From: Tenodera sinensis
Taxonomy: Eukaryota > Arthropoda > Insecta > Mantodea > Mantidae
NCBI GenBank assembly: GCA_030765045.1
Contig: CM060967.1
Location: 149,197,251 to 149,261,250, forward strand
Direction: 5' to 3'
DNA: 64,000 bases
Shown: one piece after another, positions 31,920-44,149 of the stretch
Position numbering within the stretch: position 1 is the stretch's first letter
How the letters are laid out: every line of letters starts with the position of its first letter
The notes under the pieces: generated by a model
The model's input: the letters and a program-made list of their open reading frames with translations, nothing else
The model's database searches: none
Told to the model about the DNA's origin: nothing
Made by a program: the position numbers and the translations under genes

Positions 31920-32215
31920 AACGGGCTTAGGTCTATCGTCCGATAGCTTAATCCCACCTCTGTCCACATGAATGGGCGCAGTTTTGCACGGTGAGACGTG
32001 GTTAGCGCGAGAGTCCCTCCCGTCTGGTGAATGCGGGCTTCACAGCCACAAACCGATGCTTATCAATCAAGTAACTCCTCTATTGGGCCCTTAGGGACCT
32101 CAAGAGCCTGAGTGCACCCCGGACCAGGTCTCCCAGTGAGAGAAAATCCACTTGCCGGTACCGGGAACCAAAGCCGGGCATCCTGCTTGGTAAGCTGTGC
32201 TACCATCGCGATAAA
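31920..32215 (-). mobile_element. SINE-C, tRNA-derived, long copy
   Basis: On the minus strand it reads GGTAGCACAGCTTACCAAGC (box A-like), GCTTTGGTTCCCGGTACCGG (box B-like), GATTTTCTCTCACTGGGAGA, CCGGGGTGCACTCAGGCTCT, with the body continuing to GGATTAAGCTATCGGACGAT. It shares GGTACCGGCA.G..ATTTT and GGGGTGCACT with 63560-63680. Confidence 0.65.
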
Positions 32216-33553
32216 TATGTTCTAACTGAAAGAAATTGCCACTATCTAGATTAGGTTCTCCAACATCACATACAGGCTGGTCCATATAAAATATTATAGG
32301 TGAATATCTCTTAAACGAACAGGAAAAAAAAAAAAAAAAAAAAAAATACCAAGAATTCCATATCGCATAGATTTTTTCTAAGCTATTATATGATGTTTTC
32401 ATTGATATCCACCTCAGTACTTGGGAAAAAAAATAAAGTATCAAACGAAAGAACTTGGATATTGAGGTTTCAAAGCATTTTAACATCCCTGGACTATTTT
32501 CATGGGGATTCATAAAACGGAAAATCACGATTAAAGCACCTACAACTAAAGAGAATATGAAATTCTGAATACCTGTCACACAGTTATTTTCTGTATGTTG
32601 TTAATAGTTGGAGAAACTATTTCCAAAAGAACTGCCAAATGTTAATGGAGGAAGCCTTGGGCATTTAATATAGAAATTTAAAGTAATCATCTGTGTAATT
32701 ATTGACTATTTTCTACTAATTTATAGGTACTTCAATGAAAACAACCTATAACAGCTCCACAATTCATTTTAGAAAACATGTGTTGCTTAGTTTATTGTGG
32801 GGAAACAGAATATACAACCAATTAACATAGTTTCAGTTAAAATTCTGAGGTTGGGCCCAATGAAAATCTGGTATTTTTATGTTCGTTTTATATTGGCCAT
32901 GCTATGTGTGGGGAACATGTTTTACCAAATAATATGTGGCCGTCATGAAAAATCTTAGCCCTACTAATTAGGTTAATAAAAGTAGCATCTTTTTCTGAAA
33001 GAATTTTAAAGATATTCACATAAAATTTGCATTTGTGGTGGAACAACATATGACATTTTTAAAATATTTAGATAAATACTGCAGGGGTTGCTTAGGGTAT
33101 TTTCAAAATAATTATTACCGCATTAGCTACGTTAGTTTAAGTGCCTCTTCTATTCATCTTTTGTAAACTTTTGTTACAATGCAAGTTATTGACATACAGA
33201 GGTCATTAACATTCTGTTCAGAAACGAAATCAATAGTTGTAACTCAGACCGCATGTCGAGGTAGGTTTCATTCTCTGTAAAGTGCTTTCTAATACAAAAG
33301 GGTGCCGCATTGTTTTGAAAAATCCTCGAGCACTAATGTGCACTTCTCTGAAGAGCACTGCGTTCACTCGACGACACAGCTGATGTATGCAGTTCAATTA
33401 GAAATAAACATTCGTTAAGTCATTGCCAAGATACATGTCGCAAGCATACTCACTGCATCGAAGCCAGATCGGAATGTAAACCGGAGATAATTTTTGCTGT
33501 GGGGAGTGCATTACGATATTCCTTTCTGAACTAAATTCACTGCACATTTTTAC
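32216..33553. other. Unannotated AT-rich stretch
   Basis: A poly-A tract of about 21 lies at 32326-32346. The long minus ORF at 32100-32579 crosses SINE-C and low-complexity sequence and is not credible. No shared repeats were recognised. Confidence 0.5.
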
Positions 33554-34430
33554 TTTTTACTTCCTCTACTGGTAAGTAGGGGAAGTATTGTATTCCGCCC
33601 AAAAATTCGATGTCGAGATTTCACCGGAAATACATGTTTTGAGGCCCCCTGAATCCAAACAAAGCATTTTTAGAAAAAGGTCCGTGTGTGTGTCTGTGTG
33701 TCAGTCTGTCAGTCAGTCTGTCAGTCTGTGGACAGCATAATTCAAAAACGAAAAGTCGGTTAAAAACCAAAGTTGGTATTTATGTTTAGTGTCTTTCAAG
33801 GATGCGACAGGAAGATATTCAAGAAAATAGTCCCACTCTAAACTACCCTATAAATGGAAAAATTTTCGAAAATTTTGATTTTTTTGAAAATAGCTCTAAC
33901 GGTTTTGATTAAATTGGCATATGTTTAAGATATTTATATGACAAACGAAATGTATATTTTGAATTTTCTGGGTATAGCATATGTAGTCCTGTTTACTCTG
34001 AATGACTTGAATAACTCGTAAACCGTAGGAGATAGACAAAATCTTACTGTACAAAAAATGTACATCTTGCTAAAACACACAATTTATGTCCGAAAAGAAT
34101 TTTTTGTCGAGTGAACCATTAGGGTGATATTCCTTGTTATTTGTGTCAGTTTCGGAAAACTTGAAACTTTCGTGAAATGGAACATCGTTGTTCATTTGCT
34201 ATATGCTAAGCGTGCAAAGAGAACGGGATCTCAAAGCTTTAAAAGATTTTACTATAGCACAAAGCCTACTGTATTCTAATATTTCCCTTGCACCCACAAG
34301 GAAATAAGCAATAAGATAGTTTCTGCGAATATTTATCTGTATTAACACGAAAATATAGAAATAAGAGTTTTTAAAAATGGTTAATACCAGAGTAGAGAAA
34401 GTTATGTGAGTGTAACAGATCAGATTTTTT
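33554..34430 (+). mobile_element. HINE, full length, forward reference copy
   Basis: The head TTTTTACTTCCTCTACTGGT with AAGTAGGGGAAGTATTGTAT is followed by TTCACCGGAAATACATGTTT, a compound TGTG/CAGTCTGT microsatellite and AATTCAAAAACGAAAAGTCG. The whole body and terminal AGTAGAGAAAGTTATGTGAG before CAGATTTTTT follow. Both ends lie in T-runs, as expected if insertion occurs between T residues without target duplication. Confidence 0.87.
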
Positions 34431-35224
34431 GATATAATGGAGTGGTGTGGAGTGTTTGTGTCACCTAGGAAACGTATGGTCCAGAATAGCTAAAGATAAA
34501 CAAAAGTAGAAGCAAAGACAGAATTGAAAGTCCTAAAGAGTTGGCTAACCCAGGGTATAGTCGTAAGCCACCCTGCCGTCGCAGGAGGCTCTAGTCCGAA
34601 CTGGGACTAATACCTATTCTTATTCTTAATTCATGTTAAACGACTTCTTCGGTGCTTTAACCATTCACGAAATATTCGCTACTGGCATGTTTTCTGAATG
34701 ATGGGTTCTTCGACGTCTTCGGAGGAAGAAGAAAGGCGATTTATTGCATAGGTATCAGAAGAAAACCTTTTTATTCAAAAGCAGAAACTGTATTACAATA
34801 TCATATAGTACATATACAAACATGTTAAGGCTATTTCGGCGGGGAGAATTTCTAGGTTTAAATGTTTTTATATTATTCAATGGGATATTGCACTATATTT
34901 ACTATAAAGGTTGTGATGCTAAGGACAAAATTAAAGCTTTTCTCATAACACGAATCGTTTAACCCAAAAATTCTGGTTTTTACAAAATAGCCATTAAGAA
35001 TTTGGAGAAGAATCTAAAGAAAATTAAAAGGTGGCTTTTCTAAGAGGCCAGGTGTATCTACCTTCCCCCGCCCCTACCTTTTCTTGCCCTCATTACAGCA
35101 CAACGCCTCTAGCCCCGTATTACCACTCCTCACCCTTTACCAGACCCCATAAGACTATAGAAAACCTACAGGTGCTCCCAAACAGTGCATATTGCTAAAT
35201 TTGTTTTTGTACTAGATGATTCTG
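34431..35224. other. Unannotated spacer
   Basis: Contains a C-rich segment at about 35060-35155. No recognised element. The 72-residue plus ORF at 34744 has no motif. Confidence 0.45.
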
Positions 35225-35580
35225 AAGCTTGTCGCAGTTTGCTGGGTTTGATCGCAGGAGACGACATGTAGGATTTGTGGTGGGCGAAACGGCGCCTGGG
35301 TGGGTTTTCTCCGATTGGAGGAAAGTTTCCCGGTTTTCCCAATCATTTATTCCACCAACTGCCCCATCATCACCTTTCATTTCATCCATTTCACTGCCAT
35401 TTCACATAAGCTACTACTTAACCTTAATACCAGGGTTTGGATTGATACCCCATCCATGATGTTCTCTGGATGTAGAATTCCTTAGCTCCTTGACAGACGC
35501 CTGACCCAAGGCGTTTTGGGGAGTGTAAGTCCTCCATACGAGGAGGGTAAAATTGAAAACGAAGGAAATCACATGAAATT
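35225..35580 (+). mobile_element. SINE-E-like dispersed repeat, copy 2
   Basis: It shares TTTGATCGCAGG, GGGTTTTCTCCG, ATTCCACCAACTGC, CATTTCATCCATTTC and AGTCCTCCATACG with 12635-12990 in the same order and strand. ORFs on both strands here are not conserved between the two copies. Confidence 0.6.
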
Positions 35581-35710
35581 AGGTGTTTCGTAGCCCCATA
35601 TGTGTCGGAAATACTTGGGATTTTGAATCGTGAAAGAATTATCAAAGTCGGTTTCTGAGATTACCCTACACACCTGCACAAACACAAGACAAGTTTTCTC
35701 TTTATAATAC

Positions 35711-36340
35711 TGTGATGCCGGCCGAGGTGCACAGCAAAGGACAGTCGGGGGCCAAGCTGATTGACGTATACCAGGCCCGGCGCGTAACAAAGGTGCTTAA
35801 GGCCAAGCATCACCACGCCACTCACGCGAGCAAACATTCGACAATGAGCGCGGTACGTCAAAAAAGAGGTTTTACAGGTCATTCGAGAAATGTTTGGCGG
35901 CCAGCTTGTTTGTAGACGTTCGAGAAAGATCTGGCTACATCATCGCAGGTATAAAAGCTTGTGGAGCGCGTGATGGCAAGCAGTTTCCGAGTTCGGTTAA
36001 TGTGTTCGTGAGTGCATGACAGCTATGAAATATACGCCGCGTCAAAGTGAAGAAGTTGTAACGAGTGATGAGTTATTGTATCGTCGGAGTTGGTGTTTGA
36101 GAGTCAGAGAAGGTGAAGATAGACAGTGAAAGAGTGAGTCAAGGTTACGAGAAAAAAACAGTTGAGTTGTAATATCACAAAGGACTGTAGACTGTCAACG
36201 TAGGTAGAAGAGAATGGCGTATTTATGCAAAAGTTTAAAATAAAAATAAAGTGAGAGAAAGATATCTGGACTGGATTTTGTCGTTTTTGTGACTTTGGTG
36301 TCAGGAGTGGGATTCGTCGAATTGCCGTTTTATTACAACA
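35711..36340 (+). mobile_element. Solo-LTR-like block, copy 1
   Basis: About 630 bp, starting TGTGATG and ending TTACAACA. Features in LTR order: a GC-rich 5' part with CAGGCCCGGCGCGTAACAAA, a TATAAAAG box at about 35950, GTGAGTCAAGGTTACGAGAA, AATAAA at 36245 and TCGTTTTTGTGACTTTGGTG. TGGTGTCAGGAGTGGGA at 36296-36312 resembles a primer-binding site, which would place the true LTR end just before it. Three more copies lie at 55.2, 57.8 and 59.6 kb on the same strand. No gag or pol is visible. Confidence 0.6.
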
Positions 36341-36999
36341 CTAATCTTTATTAACTATACTTAATTATTTTCGTGCTACATTCTGTACGCGGAATGTAGA
36401 TCATATTATAGGTAACACGAGGAAGGGGTGGTACGTGAAAGTGGCTGCATATCTTGAACTAAAATATTCATGTTACCTAAGCTGTGATAGGTTTCAGATT
36501 TGTATGGTGTTAACCTGTGATCTGAGAGATACTATTTTAGCATACTGAATCTTGCAATACAGACACAGTGTCGCAATCAGACAGATAATTACTTTCATAT
36601 AAGGCAATGCTATAAAGAACTAGTAGTTCGCTAGAGTTTATAACGGTCGTTTCAATTTCAGGACTCTAAATGGAGCTGCTTGTGTTGATGACCCGCAGCT
36701 CTGAAATCAGCTACTGCAAATATATATTACTAAGAGTACTGAAGGAATGGTGCGACGCATTCTTACTACCCTATACGTATAGCTAGCAACAATTTTATTG
36801 TGACAAAAACGACAGAAGTCCAGTCCACCTTATATTCTCTCTTTGTTCTCCTCCAAAACTTCGCACGACACGTGGCGTTAATAGTCTACAGCACCGATAT
36901 CCAAGTTTGCGAAAGAGGGGAGGTTGGGTGTACCTCCTTCCACGTACTTTACCACGCTTTAACTCCCAGCTGCACATGGTGTTGGAATGACGTGTACGT
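36341..36999. other. Unannotated spacer
   Basis: No repeats or coding motifs were recognised. Confidence 0.5.
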
Positions 37000-37115
37000 T
37001 AGTATGTTTTGAGGTCCCCTGAATCCAAAAAAAAAGCATTTTTAGGAAAAAGCCCGTGTGTATATCTGTGTCTGTCAGTCGGTGGGCAGCATAACTCATT
37101 AACGAAAACTCGATC
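37000..37115 (+). mobile_element. HINE microsatellite-side fragment
   Basis: It includes TATGTTTTGAGGTCCCCTGA, AAAGCATTTTTAGGAAAAAG, a short TCTGTGTCTGTCAGTC microsatellite and AGCATAACTCATTAACGAAA. Head and body are missing. It precedes a Tc1 remnant. Confidence 0.7.
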
Positions 37116-37295
37116 TATCTAGACCCCTAATTTGAGAAAAACAACTCTCAATTGCGTCTTGATTATATTTTGACTCCAACTGAACGTAGGTGGCTCATAT
37201 TAAAGCTTTCATTTAAATATTTCAGCGTTCTAAAACGATTCCGCAAGCTATACTATCACTAGCCTTCATAAACACTGCCATTTCAATCACAGCAA

Positions 37296-37780
37296 GCGGC
37301 TACCCGGCTACACCAGCTGACGTCATTATCACGGAAGTCTGCTGTGCATCTAGCTGGTGATACCTGCCGTATTACTCAACATACCGTGGTCCATCCCAAG
37401 CTGTTTAGCGAGAGAACATTGCATGCAATGCACATTTGGAGTCGGTCACCACTGCACACGCAGGCACATAAAACTGCACGTCTTCTATGGGCTAGAAATG
37501 ATCGAACGTGGACGGTAGTAAACTGACACAATATAATGTGGTCTGACGAATCATTCTTTACATGTCGTCGAGTCCACCGGAGGTCACATGAAGCCTTCCA
37601 TCCTGAATGTGCGCAAGGTCGTGTTCAAGTTAGAAGTGGGTCTGGGGTGTTTTGTGGCTGTTTTTCTTATTACAGGCTTGAGTCGCTCAATGAGGTGGCC
37701 AGCATGTTTATTTAAACATTCTGAGTGATTAGATGTTGCCCTTCAGCAGGGGCGTAGCACCAATGGATGTGAGAGATGTA
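37296..37780 (+). pseudogene. Tc1-like transposase fragment
   Basis: The plus strand reads GDTCRITQHTVVHPKLF (helix-turn-helix end), then SRSPLHTQAHKTARLLWA, RNDRTWTVVN, stop, NIMWSDESFFTCRRV, EAFHPECAQGRVQVRSGSGV and FCGCFSYYRLESL. Tc1 families share L-x-W-A-R-x-x-x-x-W, W-S-D-E-S-x-F (first catalytic Asp) and W-G-x-F-S-x-x-G-x-x-P-L in this order. The remainder toward 38010 is too decayed to place. It is broken by stops and lacks the later catalytic residues. Confidence 0.75.
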
Positions 37781-38469
37781 TTACCTACCCAGTAATTTTC
37801 CTCAAACTGATTGCCATTGGTGTTCATTATAACTTTGTGCTACATAATCGTTTTAATGTCATTAAAAATCAGGCTTTTCTAAACACTATGATTTGAATTC
37901 GTGCCACTCTGCAGCAGTATGATTCCAAACAAAGCTTGGGTCAACGACATCTGTCGTCAGCTGGAAGAAACTGGTGTTCTGTGCTTGACTCACGGATGTA
38001 ACGTGTGATTTTACATCTCATGCTCAGAACCAGGCTGACATTATTGCATTTATAGTTGTAAATAGAGAGGAACTCGCGGTTTGTTTTGCTTTTGTATGTG
38101 TGCTCTTCAACATTTGAGCATGATTTGGGTACTTCGTTACTTACTATTAAAGCAAATGTAGGTTAAGATTTGCGCAGATTCTGGGAGGAAGGTATGGGCA
38201 CAGGCAGTTACATACATGACGTCGGAGCATTATCAGAGCCACAGTTGTCGTAGCAACGAAAAGAGAAATAGTGTTTTGTAATCCAGAAACTCAAAGTAAG
38301 AACCTTTGAAATATTAAAGAGTGTATAAGGAATTTCAACAACAAAGTTTATGAAAGTGAATCCTGGGTATGTCGTAATACTTCGTTTTGTTGGTATTTTC
38401 TTGAAAGAAAAATGAGCTTGGAATTCCAGCGTTTATGAAGATTTAAATAACATTTATGATACAACCATT
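37781..38469. other. Decayed sequence between transposon remnants
   Basis: It may include the rest of the Tc1 element, but I cannot align the later motifs. Confidence 0.35.
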
Positions 38470-38830
38470 CCTGTAGTCACTTAATGCAAAAGACAACTAA
38501 AAGTATTTGGGACAAATCCAGGAATAGAATTTTCAATGAATGATGAGTATAAGCTCTCAGTTGAACAGCGTAACAATGAAGGGAAAAAGAACACTGCTTT
38601 ACTTTCTCATTTTGTACGGGATGTATGTTTTCTAGGATAACAGGCACTTGTTTTCATAGTCACAATGAGATTGAAGGTTCTTCAATCAATTAAATATTTT
38701 AATGAAGTAGCAATGTATGATGTCTCTCTGAAAGAGCACTTGGAAAAGTCGACTGTTTTTGGTGCAACTTCACCTGATATTTGTTTCATTAATATTAGAT
38801 GAAACTCTTGAGATTAATAGTGAAGAACTA
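38470..38830 (+). pseudogene. hAT-like (ZMYM-type) transposase fragment
   Basis: The plus strand from about 38576 reads QRNNEGKKNTALLSHFVR, DVCFLG, stop, QAL, then in a shifted frame HSHNEIEGSS, then YDVSLKEHLEKSTVFG and TSPDI. In hAT-derived ZMYM-like proteins the order is N-R-x-x-L-x-x-x-I-x-x-x-x-F-L-G-x-Q-x-L-A-F-R-G-H-x-E, followed by D-x-x-L-K-E-H-L. The frameshift falls just after the in-frame stop. This is a clear but dead remnant. Confidence 0.65.
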
Positions 38831-39519
38831 ACGTGTACCATTCGTTACAGAAATGTTGAAGATTTGAAGGTTTCTTTGTTTTACAAATGTAAGTTCTAAA
38901 GAACAACACATTCTCTTTTTAATCATGCTCTCAATATTATCGGATATTTCCTTCAGACAACAATAAGACACGAAAACTCTGAAGGTAATTCTGTTCAAGG
39001 TCGGCAATATTTTAAGAGATTTTACAATATTCGTTGTGTTACATGCCCGAGTCTGATAGGCTACGTCACTCCCCTTCAGTCAACATTTGCATGAGTATGC
39101 TACTGATATCCGTGCTTTTAAGATGACAACAGCAAAGTTATTCAAACCATAAGCATATTTGTCTGGTTTGTTGCCGTTTTGTTGCAATAAATTGTGGGTT
39201 TTTTAAATTTAATTTACACAAAAACCGTTGAATGTATTGAAATACGCCAAAGGAAAAAGTTGTCGTTTATTCAATTTTCTATGAACATAGCCATAAATCA
39301 AGAACTTTCAATAAATAATAATTCACCCAGGTGATGATAAATTTTTTTGATAAAAATATTTTTTTCTAGAAAACTATAAACTTTTCAACATTTTGGTATT
39401 AGACTTTCTTGTTATTCATAACATGAGAAATTCGCTGTTAAAGTCTGATGGAGCATTTCAGTTCCATCCTGTATATAAACAGACCATCAAGGCACAGAAT
39501 ACACGGAACGAAAATTAAA
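38831..39519. other. AT-rich spacer
   Basis: No motif was recognised. CATTTCAGTTCCATCCTGTATA near 39452-39475 may be the end of another transposon. Confidence 0.35.
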
Positions 39520-39990
39520 GGAAGAATCTGAAAAATGGGGTTTACATATAAATATCAATAAAATAAATTATCTGTGCATTGAAGAGGAAGTAGAACTTTT
39601 GAAGGTGGTCAAGAATTTCACTCTGTTTGGGATGCATCTATTTAGGCACAAAGATTGATAAATTTGGCAATAATACAACTGCAATTAAAAATGGAATTAA
39701 TCAAATCAAGAAACCTTTAAACTCCTTAAATTCGTTTTTGTGAAGTATAATCAAAATAAGGAGTAGACTTCACAGATTTACTGAATCATTGCACAAAGTA
39801 TTCTCGTACTTGGCAATTATCACACAAGGAAATCAGCAAAATTTTAGTTACTGCAATGGAGGATTAGAGATGATCAGCTGGAAAACAAAGACTAGAAAAG
39901 ATTCGAAATGAAGCTGTGAAAGAAATTATGGAAGTTAAAGAAAATTTGGTTATTTTGGATATTATTGATCAAAAAAGATAAATAATCCCC
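39520..39990 (+). pseudogene. LINE ORF2 fragment, RTE-like
   Basis: The plus strand reads EESEKWGLHININKINYL, then VVKNFTLFG (the usual V-K-N-F-x-Y-L-G), NNTTAIKNGINQIKK, KIRSRLH, and later VKEIMEVKENLVILD-like segments in shifted frames. It is the post-catalytic region of a non-LTR RT from a subfamily different from 28331 and 50395. Several stops are present. Confidence 0.55.
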
Positions 39991-41764
39991 TAAATTTTAT
40001 AATAAATACTCTTTTCTGGATTCCTATAAGTTTAAACTCATTGGAACAGAGGAGTATTCAAATAAGTGCACCTAAGTGAATATTAGCATACCAAAGTTAT
40101 TTTTTCTGTGTATTAATTTACGTGGATATCACATGCCTTGTATTGTGTTTAAAAACTTGATTTTCATATATATTTTACCCCAAGTACCGTATAATGCAAC
40201 AATTATGGTGTAATGGTTAGGTGATGTTCGCATTAAAATAGGGACATATTTTTCGTGTGAAGCTAAGTAAGTCCTTAACTAAAGGTTTCTTATGAATATT
40301 TTGGGGGAAGTATATAAAACAAAGAATAGAAGGAAAGTCATGCCAATGTAAACACGTCAGATTTCAATGTTGTTCTTTAGTATACTTTTAAAACTAGACA
40401 TATCTGAAGCAAGTCGCAACGGAAGTGTTGAGGGGTACTTCAGGAGCTCTTAAGTTTCACTAGTGACCCTTTATTTCTTTTTGAAAATTCATCATATTTA
40501 CATCATTTTCGCAGCAGCTGTTATTAAATCGAAATCTAAGTCATAAAATATTGGAAAAGGCAGTGCCAACAATAATTTATATATTATCACTGCTCTCTGT
40601 ACTTTCACATGATAAAAATGAAATAAGAATACAACGGTCATGTCTCGGTTAGTAAAGATACTGAAAGGAAGATTTATGATCCTTGGAACAATAAAATTCT
40701 TATCTTGGAGAAATAAAAGCATAAAAAGGTAGGCGTGACTTATCATATTTATTGCTAGACTATTCACGGTTGCTCGACTTTATAGTCGTTATGATCATTA
40801 CTATTTACTAGTTCTTGTCCAACTCCTGTTATTTCTACACCCAGTTTTAGCTTTCATAATTATTGTTGCTGTTTTGTAGTGCTTTCTCCTATCTTGCGGC
40901 TTGCCCACAAGATTCCTTCACGAGAAGTAATTCACAGAAATATGCAGCTTTGTCATTATGCACAGCTTGTTAACTGTATTAAATGTTGTGTATAATTGGC
41001 TCTTTATGGCACGTGTGCTAATAATAGTAATGTTGTGTTTTCTATAGCAATTGCACAATACTGCAATCCTCCAATACTCCAAGTTACACAAAGAAGCTGA
41101 AACCATTTGGTAATGTGCTTCTCTCTGAGCAACGAAGATGCAGAAGCATCTGTATGTCGAATAATTGAGATCTAAATTTATAATTACTTAGCTTGCTGTG
41201 CTGATACAGTCCGCAACAACTGCCCATTTGTCTCCCAGAAAGGAAATGCTTGCAAGTGTTATGGGTTCAACGTGCCAGATAATGCAGAGAGAAGTCATGT
41301 CTTGTTTGCGAACATATGAAGACGCCCTTATGACAGCTGAATTATTTCATGATAATACTTCCTTCAATTCATTACGCTAAGATTGCATAAAATATATGTC
41401 CATCCCGTGAATATCTTAATGACACTTGTGAAATCATTACTCCTGCTGCAATAAAACTGTATAAATTGCTACTTCCTGAACGTTTTAGGTTCGGGGTGTC
41501 ACTTATTTCATATATCATCTATAGCTACATTAATTATATTGTCAGAATGAAACGTTTTTATCTATAACACCGTTATTTCTTCCCTTCGCATAGAACATGC
41601 ACGGGCACGAGAGGAGAGGTAGCAATTGAACTTACCTTACTCACCCCACATTCTCTTGCCGGGTAACGAAGGTTGTTTAGCAGTAAAGTTCCGTTGCTAT
41701 TTGGTCTTCAAATATTTTAAAACTTTTTGATCACATAAAACAAAGTTTTGGTTTTAAACTCAAA
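39991..41764. other. Unannotated AT-rich stretch
   Basis: The only hint is a diverged HINE 3' end at about 40318-40365 (GGAAAGTCATGCCAATGTAA, ACGTCAGATTTC). ORFs are unremarkable. Confidence 0.45.
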
Positions 41765-41935
41765 ACTGTGTTCAAATTTTGAAGGGGGAGGGCAGCCAGA
41801 GTATGAATCGCCACAGGGGAGTTCGAATCTTTAGCTATTAGGGACCCTGCTCTCTGTCGTCCCTTCGACCACCTTCCGTGTCCTCCCATGTCACCCTTCC
41901 CTCCTAAGTCCCTTCTCTGAACCTTTTCTATCCTA
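41765..41935 (+). mobile_element. SINE-B-like copy
   Basis: GGGAGTTCGAATCTTTAGCT (box B-like GTTCGAAT), ATTAGGGACCCTGCTCTCTG and TCGTCCCTTCGACCACCTTC correspond to the GGGACCCTGCYNCCTG segment of SINE-B. The 3' core with GCACAAAAG is missing or decayed, so confidence is moderate. Confidence 0.45.
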
Positions 41936-42184
41936 TGTAAACAAAATTGTACTACAAAGACAGCTTTCTCTATCCAACAAACGGTATCCATTATGTTTTG
42001 GTATTCAAGTTAAAACTACTCTTCTATACACTTAACATTAATCAGGAAATACGTTTGTCTTTTAAAGCAGACAATTCATTACTTACAAATACGTACAAAT
42101 GCCTCTATGGCCTAGGATTGTTAACTAGATGAATGGGCTATAAAATCAAGATATTTATATTTAAAATATAAATATTTCAAAATG

Positions 42185-42795
42185 TATGTAGTTCTCTTTG
42201 CACGGTTAACATATAAACAGATGAATAGCGATATTCCATTTGACAGAAGTATAAGTTGTCCAAACTTACATAAATAGCAAGGAATATTTCCGAAATGGTT
42301 TACTCTACAAAAAAAATATTGAGACATAAATTGTGTATATTAGTAAGACCTACGTTTTTTGTACAGTAATATTTTGTCTATCCCTTACGAATTACGAGTT
42401 ATTCAACAGTCATCCAGAGTAAACAGGACTACATAGGCTATAGCCAGAAAATTCAAAATACACATTTCATGTGTCATAAAAATATCTTAAGAATGTGTCA
42501 TTTTAATCAAAATAGAGCCATTTTCAAGAAAATCAAAATTTTCGAAAAAATTCCCATGTAAAGGGTAGTTTAGGGTGGAGGACTTTTCTTCAAAATCTTC
42601 GTGTCACATCCTTGAAAGGCATCAAACTTAAATACCAACTTTGGATTTTAATCGACTTTTCGTTTTTGAGTTTTGCTGTCCACATACTGATAGACAGACT
42701 CACACAGAGATACCCACACACGGACCTTTTTCTAAAAATGCTTTTATTTGGATTCAGGGGCCTCAAAACATGTATTTCCGGTGAAATCTCCACAT
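42185..42795 (-). mobile_element. HINE, truncated at both ends
   Basis: It begins inside the element at AGTTCTCTTTGCACGGTTAA and runs through the body to a CACACA-GATACCCACACA microsatellite and TGTATTTCCGGTGAAATCTC, where it stops before the head. The 97-residue plus ORF here is incidental. Confidence 0.8.
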
Positions 42796-44140
42796 ATCCG
42801 TTGATATATGGAACCTTAAGGAACCACATTACTTACTCCGGTGTGTATCAACAGCAAATAAGCAGACCAAAAATGTTGTGTTTGTCATTTATGATTACAA
42901 GTTAGGAAGCTGAAAACTGCTATCCTGGCGATAACTTTCTCAAGGAGCTAACAGTTTTCATAGATAACTTTGCATGTAGATTTCAAACAGAATAAAATAT
43001 ACTTCTTGTAGTACACGTTTTCAGTGCTACTCCTATGAGTTTTGCTTCGTTCAAATAGTTGGAAGACTAAACTGGAATGTAAGGGAAAGTATTTGTTGAA
43101 CTATGCCAATATTATTAAAATTCCTTCGAAGTTGGACATAAAACCTAGTTGTTCATGTGGTGTCTGTCTGTCCTCTAGTATTTTTTTACCTTGGTTAGGT
43201 CACCATAGGTGAGCCAGATCATTATCAGGCTGCAAGTACTTTCTGTTTTATTAGGATTGCTGCCTAATCTCATAAACACTGAGCAAGTTAGACTTTGCAG
43301 CAATACAGAGGACTGTTATTGCCAATGGTCTGTACAGTGGCAACGTTTATTTGCTCTTTAGTGTCACAGGAAAACCCGACTTCAAAATTCCATTATATAT
43401 AAAATGCTGGAGAGGTAATTCAAATAATAGAGATTTAAATTATTTATTAGATCAAAGGTCATATAAGTTACTGCAATTCTTTTATTTACTTTTGTGCTCT
43501 AGACATACGTAATTATTTTTAAAAATATATGAGATATTTCATTAGAATAACACCAGCATTCAGAGAAATGTTAGTTGACAGCTATCTAATATATTTAGAT
43601 AATCTTTCGTAGAATATAGAATAGGTATATTTCTGTTGGTATGGAAAAATACAGAGTAGTTTTATTAAGAAAAAATACAAATGAATAAAATAAGTGTGAT
43701 TCCTAAGTTAAGTATCTAAATCCCTCAATAATTACTATCCCTTTTGTAGAACATGATATAATTATCGCTAAACATTACAACTTTTCTATACGGAATATGA
43801 GTAGCACAAGTAATATTGGAAGCATTTTTTATTTTAGTCATCTAACGTAAGAGCATTTCTAAGATGCTGGCGATTTTAAAATGTAGCGATCATTTCTAAT
43901 TATGACACAAAACAAGATTATTCTGAATTCGACACTGTGCCACTTTCGCACTTTTATTATCCTGTTTAATAATTGATAACAAATTCGCTATACCTTGATA
44001 TCAAACGGAGAGCTTGAGCGCAAGCGCGTGCTTTGCAGCTTAGCATGCCCACACTGCCCGTAACAGCAGCACCTACTTGCTGTGCTTGAGACAGTGTTAA
44101 TTCGAGCTGTACAGTGTGCAAACCATAAGGACAGAAATTA
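42796..44140. other. Unannotated AT-rich stretch
   Basis: No repeats or coding motifs were recognised over 1.3 kb. Confidence 0.5.
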
Positions 44141-44149
44141 ATAAGTATT

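Noticed and set aside
32100..32579. 159-residue minus-strand ORF as a gene
   Set aside because: It joins a SINE, a poly-A tract read as poly-Phe and AT-rich sequence, with no recognisable domain.
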